Both the position numbers and the translations under genes were made by a program. Of a stretch of DNA of 64,000 nucleotides, positions 11,842-24,165 are shown piece by piece. This DNA comes from Acanthochlamys bracteata (lineage: Eukaryota > Streptophyta > Magnoliopsida > Pandanales > Velloziaceae). A model generated the notes under the pieces. It made no database searches. It worked only from the letters and a program-made list of their open reading frames with translations, and had not been told where the DNA came from. The DNA lies in NCBI GenBank assembly GCA_019914995.1, contig CM034129.1, positions 1,811,725 through 1,875,724 on the forward strand, in the 5' to 3' direction. The first letter of the stretch is position 1. Each line of letters starts with the position of its first letter.

Positions 11842-14249
11842 TCACTTTTTGGCTGTTGTGACTCCAACAACAACATTGCTCACCTGTATTGTCAGCAAAT
11901 ATCAAAATTTCAGCAATCTGCATTTGCTTAAAACAACAATCTTAAATAGTTATCATCAGAATTACCAGTTTTCCACTAGCGTCCATTGACTTTGGGTTCT
12001 CAATCACAACAGTTTGACTAGCAGTCCGAGCGGGCTACAAAAAGTAAAATTAAGAAAGACAACTTCAGCGAGGATTATTATTTAACTGATGCAGATAATT
12101 AGAGACTTCAAAAGAGGACATACAGCTGAGGTTGATGGTGGAACAGATGGCTGTGGAATATGTGCATGAGTAGGTAATGGTGCTGCCATGCTACCCATCT
12201 GCCAGGGGGGATGGAACTATAGTCATCAAATATTTATATTTCTAAAAGAGACAGCAAAGAGCAAACATAGGCAAGTAGATATGCAGGCAAACAGAAAGTA
12301 AAATGGGAAAAGATATAAGATGGTTATACCATGATAGGTGTAATATGGTGACATACTGCACACTTCACTGAAGTTGCTCCATATGGAAACATCAAGGTAG
12401 TGCGACACTGGCCACAATTCACATGGGCAACCTGGTTTGCTGCATTGTTTGCACAAAAAGGAAGAAGGGACTTCAATATAGTAAAGAAAGAGGACCTTGT
12501 GTATGATTATCATAAATAATCCAAATCAATCATGAACTACAATAGCTTATTTGATTTTAGACTCCAATGAATTAGATGAAAAGCCAAAACTGCATGATTA
12601 CATCTTACACAAACAAACCCCGGTCCTTGAAGAAGACTAGGCATCTTTTACACATGTCTGATGTCATATTTGTAAAAGGAAGATTAAATTAACAAAGATT
12701 TATACTTTGATAATTGTAGCTTATGATAACGTTTTTTCAATTAATGTCAAGCTGGTAAAAATGGTCATGATATGGAAAGGAAATTAGTTACGGATGCATT
12801 AGTCGCATGGCGATTTTGGATTTGAGCGTGTTTTGGAAGTAAGGCAAAAGTCGAGCAGAATGCACCTAAAGGGTGGGTACAGGTCTTAGGGGGCTCCTGG
12901 GGTTGTCTACCCATTGTGACAGAAGCTCCCGCAAAATTAGGCTAACTCTACAATAAAATAATGTGGGACATGATTAATGAGCATTCACTGGACAACCATG
13001 ATTGGTCTTCCCCTCACAGTCCTACATGCAAGATGAACTACAAAGAGCAGGCTCACTAGCCACCACTAGCTCAGTGAAGATGTATTCTGCAAAATAGATT
13101 ATCTAAACATGAATGGGAATATTAGGAACCTGCTCCTGCAAGATTTACTGTGTTACAGCATGAGCATCTAATACTTGTTGCGCCACGAGGATACATTAAC
13201 AATGTTCGGCAGCATCCACAAACAAGCTGTGACAGCTCAGCACCTGCAAAGTTTATGATCAAAAGCCAAAGTCAGAGTAATCAACAAAACTAAAAAATAT
13301 ACAGATATAATTTTATACGCTATGCGGTCGTGAAAATGAAACAAATGAGGTAGGAGTTTGAGTTGGCATAGATTTATAGATGTATAGTAATCAACTTTAT
13401 CATCACCAAATCACAGTATTACATATCAGATATCACTCCTTTGTTCTCACAGTCTAAAAAGACTAATTAACTGCACCAAAACCTTTTCCGTGAGAGCTGA
13501 TATTGAACAATGCATCATGCACTAAGAATCAAACCATATCTTCAGCCAAATATGTTGGGTAAACAATAAAACAGAAGCCCTTATTTCACTCCCAGTCCTT
13601 TCTTTTGCATTGTATACTTGTGAACTGAAACATAAATATGTTACAAATCTCCATTATGCAGTAACTTGATGCACCAAGGCATGCTGAATTATCTTCAAGG
13701 AAAAATCTGTCTTCAGAAAATGTAACTTAAGGAGTAGGACAGATGGGCATTTAACTGGCTTCTTATGCTACCAATCTAAGTGAACATGCAGGCATCATCG
13801 CTTGAAAGTTTTGGCTTTCATAAATTTCATGCAAAAGTTGTTACAATGAGTTACTAGCTAATCATCCATTTGTAAAATTATGAAAGCTAGAATTCAATAA
13901 AAAATTAGCAACCCAAAAATTTGCAGTCTAGTAAAGAATTTCAAAGTGGATATATACCCATGAAAGTAGTCTGGCACACCTAAAACTCACCAAAATTATG
14001 TAGACACAGTTCAACAAAAACATCTAGAAACACACAAATGAAAAAGAAACACCATAAACTAGTACATCCACCATGCATCCGTATATGCATACATCTTGTA
14101 ATAATGACAAGAAAAAGAAAACACTTGAAAAAAGGACCTGGAGGGGTTACTGGAGTGATGGTATTGCATAGTGCACAAGAAACATTGCTAGCTCCACTCG
14201 GGAAAAGAAGAAGGCTCCTGCACCCACGGCAGACAATTTGGTTCTGCAT
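11842..14249 (-). CDS. LSD1: LSD1-type zinc-finger cell-death regulator
   Basis: Six coding exons: 14138-14249, 13130-13243, 12330-12439, 12124-12198, 11966-12034 and 11842-11883, giving 173 aa (Arabidopsis LSD1 is 189). Three LSD1-type zinc fingers of the CxxC...CxxC form are visible: [40 protein letters not shown] and [20 protein letters not shown]. The tail carries [17 protein letters not shown] and ends [12 protein letters not shown], the conserved end of LSD1 rather than the shorter LOL proteins. In Arabidopsis LSD1 is a negative regulator of superoxide-triggered cell death that holds bZIP10 and metacaspase in check. The ATG lies two bases after an acceptor (TTGTAG), and a donor in a probable noncoding exon sits at 15051/15050, so the transcript starts near 15.1 kb. 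That start faces RECA1 across about 400 bp. Confidence 0.95.
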
Positions 14250-15051
14250 ACCTACAAGATCCAGTAGTTATATTTTTAATTACAATAACAAACAAAAAAA
14301 ACTTTTAGAAGATTAAGTAACTTGTTAATGTTATTGCAATATACATGAACATGTACTTAGAATATTTGAGAACACAGCACACTACAGTCCTTATTATATG
14401 TTGCTTCCACTTAGAGCACTTAAAAGCTATGCAAAGCTGTATGAATCTCCATAACCTTAAAAAAGGCGAATCTTCTATTCCAGTAATATATCATTTTAAA
14501 GCACATTGTACGATATATGTTATGAAATTGACTCTCTACCAGAATAAGAATACCAGAGATAGAACCGAAATGACACTAAAAGCAGTTTCTTATTGTCATC
14601 ATCCTTTTGTTAAGCTCAATAAAATGTTTGCTTTTCAAAACAATGAGTAAGAACCTAAAGTCAATGAACTAAACACTTTTCAGACTCTTTATGTTCCAGC
14701 TCCCGCACTATTGAACTGTTTTCATCTGAAAAACCAACGTAACAGAGACTACTCTAATAAGAAGTCTCTTGGCAATTCTTGATCATCCTCGTTAAAATGA
14801 CCAAGAACATAAATCATGCAAGCTATCTGTCAACCAATTAATATGTCAGTAAGAGACAAAATTTAATGAAAAAACTCAAGCTAAAGAACAAATTTTTGGA
14901 ACACCTACACCGAAATACAAAACAGAAACCAATATCCCCAAAAACGAACAATCACTCAAAGAATCATCAAAACCTCAAACAAAACTGACCAAAAAAAAAA
15001 AAAAAAAAAATTCTACAGGCAAAGATTGAACGAACAATCGATAGATTTACC

Positions 15052-15498
15052 TCGAACACTTTTCAGAATTTGCAAACAATCCCAAAATCAACAATTTAAT
15101 CCAGATAAGAATTATTAAAGACTGATGATTAGTTGTCGGTGGGCGTTCGATCGATCGATGTTGAGTTTTTCAGCGCGTGATCAGAAGAAGAAACGTGAAG
15201 GCGTCGACAGAAACAACAAAACCACGAAAGAAAAAAAAAATAAACAAAAACCAAATTTGGGATTTGGATTTCGTGTTCGCTGACAGGTAACCAATCATGT
15301 ATAAACACGTGTACAAAGTGACAGCGTGTTCACTATGGGCCAACTGTTCCACTAAGCTATTTACTTACTAATTTTTTTTTTTGTCTTTTTGGTGAATTAT
15401 TTTCTTTTTTTGTTTTGTTTTCTTATTCATCTTCTCCGATAAACCCTTAAAACCATTCAAGAATTTTTTTCTCTTGAAATTTTGCTTTGGATTCATCT
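15052..15498. promoter_or_regulatory. Head-to-head promoter shared by LSD1 and RECA1
   Basis: The minus-strand leader exon of LSD1 ends at 15051 (CGAG before GTAAATC on the minus strand) and the RECA1 start codon is at 15499. Everything both genes need upstream must therefore lie in about 450 bp or within their first introns. It contains a GATC-rich palindromic stretch (TCGATCGATCGATG near 15147-15161) and T-runs towards RECA1. No clear TATA box was seen for either gene. Confidence 0.55.
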
Positions 15499-18400
15499 AT
15501 GGGTTGTGTTGTGGAGATGAAATCGCTCGGAATTTCTTGCAAATTTCTGATTCCAGCTTCTCGGAAGCCAACTTCACTCAAGTACTCCAGTTCCGTTTCA
15601 GTAAATAGGAGAAGACCCAGAAATCTACAGTGTGAATTTGATCTTAGATCGACTAACGGAGCTCTATCTGGTGACACAGACCAACGTCTTATTGATCGGG
15701 TTAGAGATCCCAAAGTTTCAATTTTATTTTAATTGAAAGCTGATTTTTCTCAATTAATTTTTCTAATTCAATACTTGCCTTCTGTTTAATAAAAGATTAA
15801 ATTTTTATTTAAGGACCAGTGCATATACGTTCCACTAGATTGAAGGAATTTAGTTGTCTGTAGCTATTAGTAGCACTCGCGATCAGTTAGTCAATTATGT
15901 TTCTTCAAGAATTTTGTTTCTGGTTTCATTTTAGAGAAATATTTCCTAGCATGCAATAGGAAAACATGAAAGCTTGTTGCTTAAGAAGGGGCGTTTGGCA
16001 TTACTTACCCCAAAAGCAATTATATTTCATTTTTAACATTTGGCAATTGCTTACCCCAAAAGCAGCTTTTTACTTTATATTTCACATTTTGCAATACATT
16101 TTTTATAAGTATTTAGAAAATTTATTTAAAAATTTAAAAAGTACAGAAAATTTTAGAGATCTTTTTATTGCATATTTTTATTATTTTTTTAGGTAAAAAA
16201 GTAGAGCTCGTTTCTCAAAAAAATAAAAATATTTTTTATTTCAGAAAGCTCTATTTCAAAAGCACTCCAAACGCCCCTGTGCAAGTCAGGGAAATTTTTA
16301 GTTTGTTTCTTTAAACTAATTGGTAAAGGAAATATAAAGCAACTTAGATTTTTTGTACGAAATCTGCACGTTATGCGTAGTTTATTGAATCTGCTGCGAA
16401 AATCAATTGTTTGTGATTTTAAAAATTGAAATGTACCTTCAATCTATCTACAGCAAAAGGCTTTAGAGGCAGCTATGAATGACATCAACAGCTCATTTGG
16501 GAAGGGAAGTGTGACAAGATTAGGCAGTGCCGGTGCTTCTCTTGTGTAAGATTGTTTTATTGCTTGCATAAAAAAATTTAATGTGTAATTTGATAGTCCT
16601 TGTCATAAGCAGTAACAAGGAGTTATTTTGACATCCAGTGAGACTTTTCCAAGTGGTTGTATGACGTTGGATATTGCTTTGGGAGGCGGTCTTCCTAGAG
16701 GAAGAGTTGTAGAGGTATTTTCCTAATTATTCTGGTAACACGGTAGGAAAGTTCTTTTCTTATTTTGACCTGACTTGCTAAATGAAGAACTCTAGTTTGT
16801 TTCGTTTAGTATGGTAGGAAAATGGAAGCCCAAATGTTTCAAATGTTTGTGTGGTAACTTTCTAAGATGCTTTTAGGAAAAGGATGATTATTTTGAGATT
16901 GCTTTGATGTATCATAGACCTGTTGGAATCATGACCTCAAAATCTTGAGTGAAACTTACACCCTTTACTCAATTCATCCCTGAATTCCAATTGCCCTATC
17001 ACTTTTTATCATTTGTAAATCTCAGTTATAGGGCATGGTGCTTTTTGACATCCATATGACTATTCTCTACATTATACATTCAACATTAATATTTTTGTTA
17101 CATTCAGATATTTGGACCTGAGAGTAGTGGAAAGACCACCTTAGCTCTCCATGCCATTGCTGAAATTCAGGTACGCACTTACCTATCACTTTGCCTTTAA
17201 GGAGTACAAGCACAAAATTACTGCTCAGCCTTTTGACATGCTTTTCGCTAGTGCACATCATCAGAAAATCCAAAGTTTTTCAATAACCATGGCACATGTA
17301 ACTTAAATGCAGAAACGAGGTGGCAATGCCATGCTAGTTGATGCGGAACATGCTTTTGATCCAGCTTATTCAAAGGCATTGGGTGTTGATGTGGAAAATT
17401 TGATTGTTTGCCAACCTGATAATGGGGAGATGGCATTGGAAGGTAACTTCTAGTATAGTTTACAAAGAATTGGTATCATTTTCTTCTATATCTTCCATCC
17501 AATATGCCTAACTTTGATTATACTAGTTGAAACTTGATTGTTATGTTGTGCTACTGAAAGTACTATTCTGCAATCCTTAATAAATTCAAGATTAGAAAGT
17601 AGTCATTTGGATTACATTATAGATATTGGTCCTCCTGCCTCTAATGATCTTTGGCTTCACATATATGGTCTAAGTATACTGCTTAGCTTTCTTTACCATG
17701 AATATGTTTGGTCTGTTTGATAATAGTTGGGTCTCAGAAGTCTTTTGTTAAAATTGTAGAAATTTATGAATCATTTTTATGGATATATGTAACTTTGTTA
17801 ATAGTTCATTCTAGATTCTTGAAATACTTAGAAGTAACGCAAAATAAAAAATAGGATTATGATAATGATGCACTAGTTTGTCTTTTCACTGACATCCATT
17901 TATCTCAGTTGCGGATCGTATGTGCAGATCTGGAGCAATAGATCTTATATGTGTGGATTCAGTCTCAGCTCTTACTCCTCGTGCAGAAGTTGAAGTAAGA
18001 TTTTTTCAACGTCTTTGCGAAATCATTATTCAGAAGTTACACCATTTACTGGCCATTAATATATATTCGACGTTCAGGGAGAGATAGGGATGCAACAAAT
18101 AGGCCTTCAAGCACGTTTAATGAGTCAAGCTTTGCGTAAAATGTCTGGCAATGCCTCAAAAGCTGGTTGTACTCTGATTTTTTTGAATCAAATCAGATAC
18201 AAGGTTACTTGTCCCAGTTCCTTTTACCACTTTCCAGATTTCCTGTTAAATATATTAGTTATCACTATGTGAGCTTTTTTTGTTAAGATTGGTGTGTTCT
18301 ACGGGAACCCTGAAGTCACAAGTGGAGGAATTGCCTTGAAGTTCTTTGCATCACTTCGACTTGAAATACGTTCCATTGGAAAAATAAAATCTGTGTGTTC

Positions 18401-19526
18401 CCATTCTCTTTGCTAAACTGAATGCATTCGGTGCTAGCTTCATCAAAATTTGCTCACTTCTGATTGTTGTATGCTTTAGGTGAAAGGAGATGAAGATATT
18501 GGGATCAAAGTTCGTGTAAGGGTGCAGAAAAGCAAAGTATGTGTTTATACCATATTTTCATCATTTCATTGGCATTTGGGTCATTTATTCTTGCCTTTTT
18601 TTAATTCTTCTCATTATTTTGTTGCTGCCAAAGACTATTTTTTATGAAATTGTGCAATCACTTGTAGGTCTCAAGACCATATAAACAAGCAGAGTTTGAG
18701 ATTATTTTTGGAGAGGGAGTTAGTAAATTGGTCAGTTCGTTTGACACGTTCTCCTTTTAAATTTCCTTTCTACCTTGTAGTAGTCATTAACCATCCTAAT
18801 TATTTGGAACATAGGGTTGCATTCTGGATTGCGCGGAAATGATGGGTGTTGTATCTAAAAAGGGTTCTTGGTATAGCTATGGGGAACACAGGTTTGGCAC
18901 TTTTCTTTCTCTAGCTCTTCTATGTGTTTTCAGTCTCTTATTTGATCTTATCTTTTGTCATCCTTCTATTTGGTTTTCTGATTTCCATATTCTAGTATTT
19001 TTAATAATATCATTAATTTATTTAGTTCTGGAACTGCATCCAAATTTATATCTGAACAGATTAGGTCAAGGCAGAGACAAGGCATTGCAGTATCTAAGGG
19101 AAAACTCTCTTGTATCCAATGAAATTGAAAAGGTGTGCAGAGTTCATTGTGTAATATCACTTGCAAATTCTTTTAGCCCATGAATTTACAGCTTCTGAAC
19201 CTGCTCATGATCTTATTTTTGTATATTATATTTACCACACATGTAATCACCTCGTATTACCTACTATCTAGTGGAAGATACTTTTGCATTATTTAATACA
19301 TATTTGCCATACTCTCCTTTATTGGTTGATGAATATATATATATATATATATATATATTTATTTATTTATTTATTTATTTATTTATTTTCGACACCTATT
19401 TTTCTTATGCATGCGATCTGTGTTATCCAGGGAGTTCGATCAGTGATGCTGGATGGAGGCAGCCATACTATAGCCTACGCTCAGGCTCTGGGGACTGAGG
19501 GAGAACAAGTCTTTGATGAGAGTTAA
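15499..19526 (+). CDS. RECA1: Chloroplast RecA homologous recombination protein
   Basis: Plastid-targeted RecA: ATP-dependent strand exchange and repair of chloroplast DNA. Thirteen exons: 15499-15699, 16454-16545, 16639-16714, 17108-17170, 17313-17442, 17909-17994, 18078-18203, 18288-18392, 18480-18536, 18668-18730, 18815-18891, 19060-19132 and 19431-19526; 414 aa (Arabidopsis RECA1 439). About the first 60 residues are a Ser/Arg-rich transit peptide; the ATG at 15517 is an alternative start. Then [20 protein letters not shown], Walker A GPESSGKT (exon 4), the [11 protein letters not shown] block, Walker [13 protein letters not shown] and the loop L2 region [20 protein letters not shown]. 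This matches RECA1 rather than the mitochondrial RECA2/RECA3. The last exon gives a short C-terminus (SVMLDGG...VFDES) without the long Ser/Glu/Asp-rich tail of the Arabidopsis protein. A TA/TTTA microsatellite lies in the last intron. Confidence 0.95.
15988..16277. mobile_element. MITE-like element in RECA1 intron 1
   Basis: An AT-rich 290-bp stretch bounded by perfect 11-bp inverted repeats, GGGGCGTTTGG at 15988-15998 and CCAAACGCCCC at 16267-16277. The GTTTGG core resembles the ends of the two other MITEs in this window (42625-42887 and 50108-50345). The left subterminal block (CTTACCCCAAAAGCA) is present twice about 40 bp apart. No clean target-site duplication is left, so it is probably old. 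It lies wholly within an intron. Confidence 0.7.
19333..19388. repeat. (TA)n(TTTA)n compound microsatellite
   Basis: About 13 TA units run directly into about 8 TTTA units, in RECA1 intron 12. The tract ends only about 42 bases before the acceptor of the final exon (19430/19431), where the branch point and pyrimidine tract should be. It should be highly length-variable. Confidence 0.95.
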
Positions 19527-20597
19527 ATGGAATGGGCATATCATTTTTTAAAGAACTCACAGAGATAAAGCAGTCATCTCAAAGATAATTTATTTGTGAC
19601 TATCAATGCCAAAATTTTGATTCCATGGAGTAGTATATAAAGTGGTGCAACTTGATCCAAAATGCAGAAAGAAGCAAGCAGGCAACTCAGCTATCCCTCT
19701 GTATTTTGCAGTTCTTGGCTGGCCCAGTCTTGTACAAGTTTGAGTCTAACAACAATATGTACCTGCAAATGCCAATGCGAGTTTCTCACAATTTAACGTG
19801 TACCTGCAAGTCTGTCTACTCTGTTTTGATTCAGTCATACAAAATCCTAATTAATTGATTCTTATGTCTTCTCTTGTTTGTTTGTACTTTGAGAACTTGA
19901 AAATGGAACAGTTTCACAAATTGATTAACCCCAACGAGAAATCTGTTTCCTCAGATTTTATTTGTATCATTTTGTAGGGGTTCCAGTGAGACGGCAAAAG
20001 TCAGGCCGATGTTTAAAAATATTTTCAGAAAAACAAAATTTTTATCTAAAACTTTTTATAAAATTAATTTTTATCTAAAAAAATAAAAATATAAAAATTT
20101 TATAATGTCCAATTTATCTATATAATATAAACAAAAAGAATAATATTAACATATAATTTTTTTTTCTAAATATCGGACAGTGGGAGTGCGTTTGCCAAAC
20201 ATCCCTTCAAATGCCTGGGACAAGCTCAGCGGAACGCTCAGATCATCATGTCCGGAAAGTGTACTCATTTTCTTGATATACTGCCAAACCCACAGCAAGC
20301 CAATCTTATCATTCAACATAAAGAAGCTTCTACCTAAATCAGTCGAAGTTGCTTACAGTATCCTGAAAAAAGAGCAGAAAATGCAAATACCAGTACTTAC
20401 ATACAGTATATCCAGTATAACTTTGGACCGAACGACCCATTCCTTTGCACTAACTGTTGATATACTTACAGTGAGGTAGTAAAGAATGGGCTTAGCCACC
20501 CTCTATAGAAAACAAAATATATATTCAATCATTGCAGGCATGAATTCACGCGTGCCACCAACTACATACAAGAACATACATTGTGTAGTCTTAAGAA
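19527..20597. other. Convergent 3' flanks of RECA1 and VPS2.3
   Basis: The two genes converge here. Apart from their presumed 3' UTRs I see no exon. An A/T-rich stretch near 20010-20170 resembles the interior of the MITEs in this window, but convincing terminal inverted repeats are lacking. Confidence 0.5.
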
Positions 20598-23169
20598 TTA
20601 TATGCGCCTCAGGGATGCCAATCTCTTCTCCAAATCATCAACATCTGGAGTTCCAGGAGCCACAGTGCTGCATTGATATTGAAAACATACAGGGAATGAG
20701 TTTGGTTATCAAACATATATGAAATCAGATTTTAACTGTCTAAATACTTAAAGTTATATCACAAAAGTTACATCACCTCCAAATGTACTAATATCAGAAT
20801 ATATCTAACCTTGGGTTATTGTCAACTTTCTTAGCAACTCCAATGCGACCTTTAGGTGCTGAAGACAACTGCAGTAGGAGGAGGCAACAGACAAAACTCA
20901 GTATCCTACATACTAATGTTTATGAAGCAGGAAACATGGTAACAATGTCAATGAGATTACCTGTGATGCTATATCAACACCGATTTCATCGAGAACCTGA
21001 AAAAAAAAAAGACAAAGTGATCAATCTAAGGAGCATCTCTTAAGGAGCTAAAATCAGGAGGAACAAATATGTAAATTTCACCTGGTTTGTGAGTTCTTCT
21101 GTTTCCTCTTCTGCTTCATCTTTATCCAGAGTTTCATCAATAGCTTCGGACATCATCTCCATCTGCATGGAGGAAAATAACATTAGTTCACTTCAGCATG
21201 CACAGGTATATACAAGAAACCAGCCATATTCCAGGATAAGTGGCGCAAAAGTTGCTGTACTATAATACTAAAGTTGTTAATCAAAAGGGAAAGAGAGATA
21301 AAGGAGGAATTATTCTGTGCTAACTTAATGTACAAAGAGATCGAGTGCTTGAAAGGACATTTGAAGCCTTTGAAAACATTGAGTGGTCCAATACAAAGTG
21401 CTCTAATCTTAATGCAAGCATCATTGTCTTGTACTGAAGTGCTAGTGCATTGAGACCCATAACAACCACATCCACTGCTTAGCTAATAATGTTTCCCCTG
21501 AAATAGTCAGCAGAGCAAGCATTTCATATGGGCCTGTACTTAGGCTTCTCGTCATTTTCCACTTAATCCCCACCTTGATACACATATCAATATGCATGTC
21601 TGTTAAATATCCTTATCTCAACTGCAAGAACTATACTGACCCAATTTCTTTTCATAATAGATTTCAACACTTATCAGCCAAATAGACATATAGGCACGTA
21701 AGATGATGAAGATAAGTATCAGATTAGTCCTTCAGCTGTCTATGATCTCATTCCTCTTTCACTATTAGCACTCATTTGCATAGATGCAGTTTGACATGAA
21801 TTTCCTTCCTAAGGTAGTGAAAAGGAACTGTAGGAAGGAGAAAATAAGAATACCTTGAAGAAACATCTAAAGATACTGACCTAGTAATATGATAAAGAAT
21901 GTTCTACATACAAGGTTGTAAATCATAAGAAAAAGAAATACCATCATGTCCATTTGAGCTGATTGCTTCTGGAACTCTTTCACGATCTTTGCTTGCTTAG
22001 TTGGTTGCATTTCCTGAATTATCATACATTCAAAACAAAACCGAGCCCAAGGTTATTGTTAAAAACCTAGACAGTTTCATGACACTTTCTTTGCTCCCAC
22101 TTTTTCGTCCTAGTCCATACCTTGTTCATGGCTGTCATTGCCTTACTTGCACCTTTCATGCCAGCAGAAATTGAAGTACCAGCATACATTGCCTAATAAA
22201 AAATAAACTCAATCAGGTGCTAGTCCAGCTAAGAAAACAAATCAGGCAGTGCTCTACCATTAAATCCAAACCTGTGTATGAGTTGCTACTCCTCTTATCT
22301 GCGCACGAGTTCCCTGCAGGTTGGTAATTTGCTGTCTCAGACGAACAAGTTGACGAGCCAAAATTCTTGTAGCAGCCTGGAATAAAAGGAAATGCAATCA
22401 ATTACTCATCAACCAAATATCATTTTTTTTCAAAGTAATAGCAAAAAGTAATTGATACTGGCTTACCTCATTGCCTGTCTTCGCAGTCTGCTTGATCTCA
22501 AGCACCAGTTTCTTCTCCTGTCGGACACCATTAGGGTAAGTAAACTAGTGGGGAAAAATATGAAAAAACAAACTGCATCCCAGATCACATAAAGAGATAC
22601 CTCCATCTGCAAACCTGCAATCTCTCTCTCGATCCCTGATGTAATTGTTAATCCAAAGCATAAGAAAATGTACTTCAAAAAATTTTTGAATAACAAAAAT
22701 TAAATTTTCTCTTGGTGATGAATAAAGGTGTTCCAAATAGATTAAATTCTTCATCCTCCAATAACCACAAACCGAAGGCCATAAACACCAGAGCATTATA
22801 TCCAACTAACAAATTTACCAACATCTAAATACAAATCAGCTAAAAGAAATAGAACGACGACAGAAAAATGTTTAATTTTACCTCTCGTAGCAACCGTCAT
22901 TTCCCGTTTGCTTGTCCTGAGAGCCTCTGTATTCAAAAAATAAACAACATGATTACTAGCCCCAAGTTTTTCTTCAAATCAAACCAAACAACAAATCAAA
23001 TAAAAAACCAATCAAATCCCCACCAAAAAATAAAATAAGAAAATTATACTTTACAAAATTCTCCAGTAGATGGCAAAACGTGGGAACAACAAGGGGAAAG
23101 ATTACTGCGACGAAGGAAAAAAAAAAAGATATTACCTTTAGCAGTGGTCTTCTTCTTGAAGAAATTCAT
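20598..23169 (-). CDS. VPS2.3: ESCRT-III subunit VPS2.3 (CHMP2-like)
   Basis: ESCRT-III component that polymerises on endosomal membranes to form intraluminal vesicles of multivesicular bodies. Eleven exons: 23136-23169, 22882-22926, 22601-22635, 22467-22517, 22272-22376, 22121-22192, 21942-22013, 21082-21162, 20961-20996, 20810-20868 and 20598-20667; 219 aa, the usual family length. The protein starts MNFFKKKTTAKEALRTSKRE, with the basic N-terminal helix, then the coiled-coil core (RILARQLVRLRQQITNLQG) and an acidic segment (DKDEAEEETEELTNQVLDE). It ends DDLEKRLASLRRI, the MIM1 helix that binds the MIT domain of the VPS4/SKD1 ATPase. The MNFFKKKTT start and GIEREIAGLQ point to the VPS2.3 form rather than VPS2.1 or VPS2.2. 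The gene looks intact. Its start faces the AS8 gene across a short promoter. Confidence 0.95.
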
Positions 23170-24165
23170 GGCTGCTAACGGAGATCTGGAGAATGCTGGA
23201 TCAAGCAATTTAGAACGAAATTAACTAACTTCGATTTGGAAAATTTGGGGATTAGGGTTTTTCTAATTGCTAGTGCAATGAAGCTGTTCGTCTGACAAAG
23301 CGCGCTCTCTCTCTCTCACGAGAAGAGTAGCACAATAGTTGAGTGAACTACTAGTTAGGCAACTAAGTAGCCGTTGCTATTATTGTTGCCCCTAGTAGTT
23401 CGTTAAAATTTACAAATATATCCCTATCTGCTGGCCGTTTCGATAACTTTATTGGGCCTTTGCCCATAAAGTGACGCAATAGTAGAAACTTGGGCTGGGC
23501 TGATATCAATGCGACGTGTATCCAGTTCTAATTTTCTTCGGATAAAACCGAATGCAGATGGACGGTGGAAGAAAAATCGAAGCTTTTGAGTATAGAGCTT
23601 CAAGTCTCTGCAGCAGGATTCTGTAATCAAAGTTTAAATTTGTTTCGAGGTACTCAACTGCTTCGAAGCAATTGATGATAATGAAAATTTGGTGATTGCT
23701 TTTCTGTGCTTGATCTTCTTCCATCTTTCATTTGCTGTCTGTGTTAGAAAAATAGAAGCTTTCTGCGAATTTGGGCTGGTATTGGGAGTTCTATAGATTT
23801 AGAGAATGTCATGGTTGTATTTGTCTTCTGAATTTTTTATGAGTTGAGTTATTTTGCTCCCATTTTGCGATTTACTTCCGTACGAACGAAGACACCGTTT
23901 TCTGTAATGAAAACTTTCGATTTTTAGTGCTGGAGTTATGCAGAAGAAGGCGTCCACTTTTTGGGATTTTGCAGCTTTGATATATCTGCTTCTCTCTATA
24001 TGTTCTTATTTCTTTTCAGAATCCACTTTATCTTCTAAATAGAACAAGCCAAATCAATCGGTTTTCACATTCTTTTACATAAAAATCGTTTTTTTTTTTT
24101 TTTTTTCCTTTAATCTGAGGAATTTGCATATGTAATTTAAACAGAGATTTTCTTGTGCAGCTATT
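23170..24165. promoter_or_regulatory. Head-to-head promoter and leader region of VPS2.3 and AS8
   Basis: VPS2.3 is read leftwards from 23169 and AS8 rightwards from 24166. The ATG of AS8 sits five bases after a clear acceptor (TTCTTGTGCAG, ending at 24160), so AS8 has a noncoding first exon upstream, probably in 23.5-23.7 kb. A CT-repeat (CTCTCTCTCTCTC near 23306-23318) lies close to the VPS2.3 side and is a common plant core-promoter element. Confidence 0.55.

Noticed and set aside
20010-20210. Possible further MITE between RECA1 and VPS2.3
   Set aside because: The interior is AT-rich like the other elements, but I could not define matching inverted ends or a target-site duplication.
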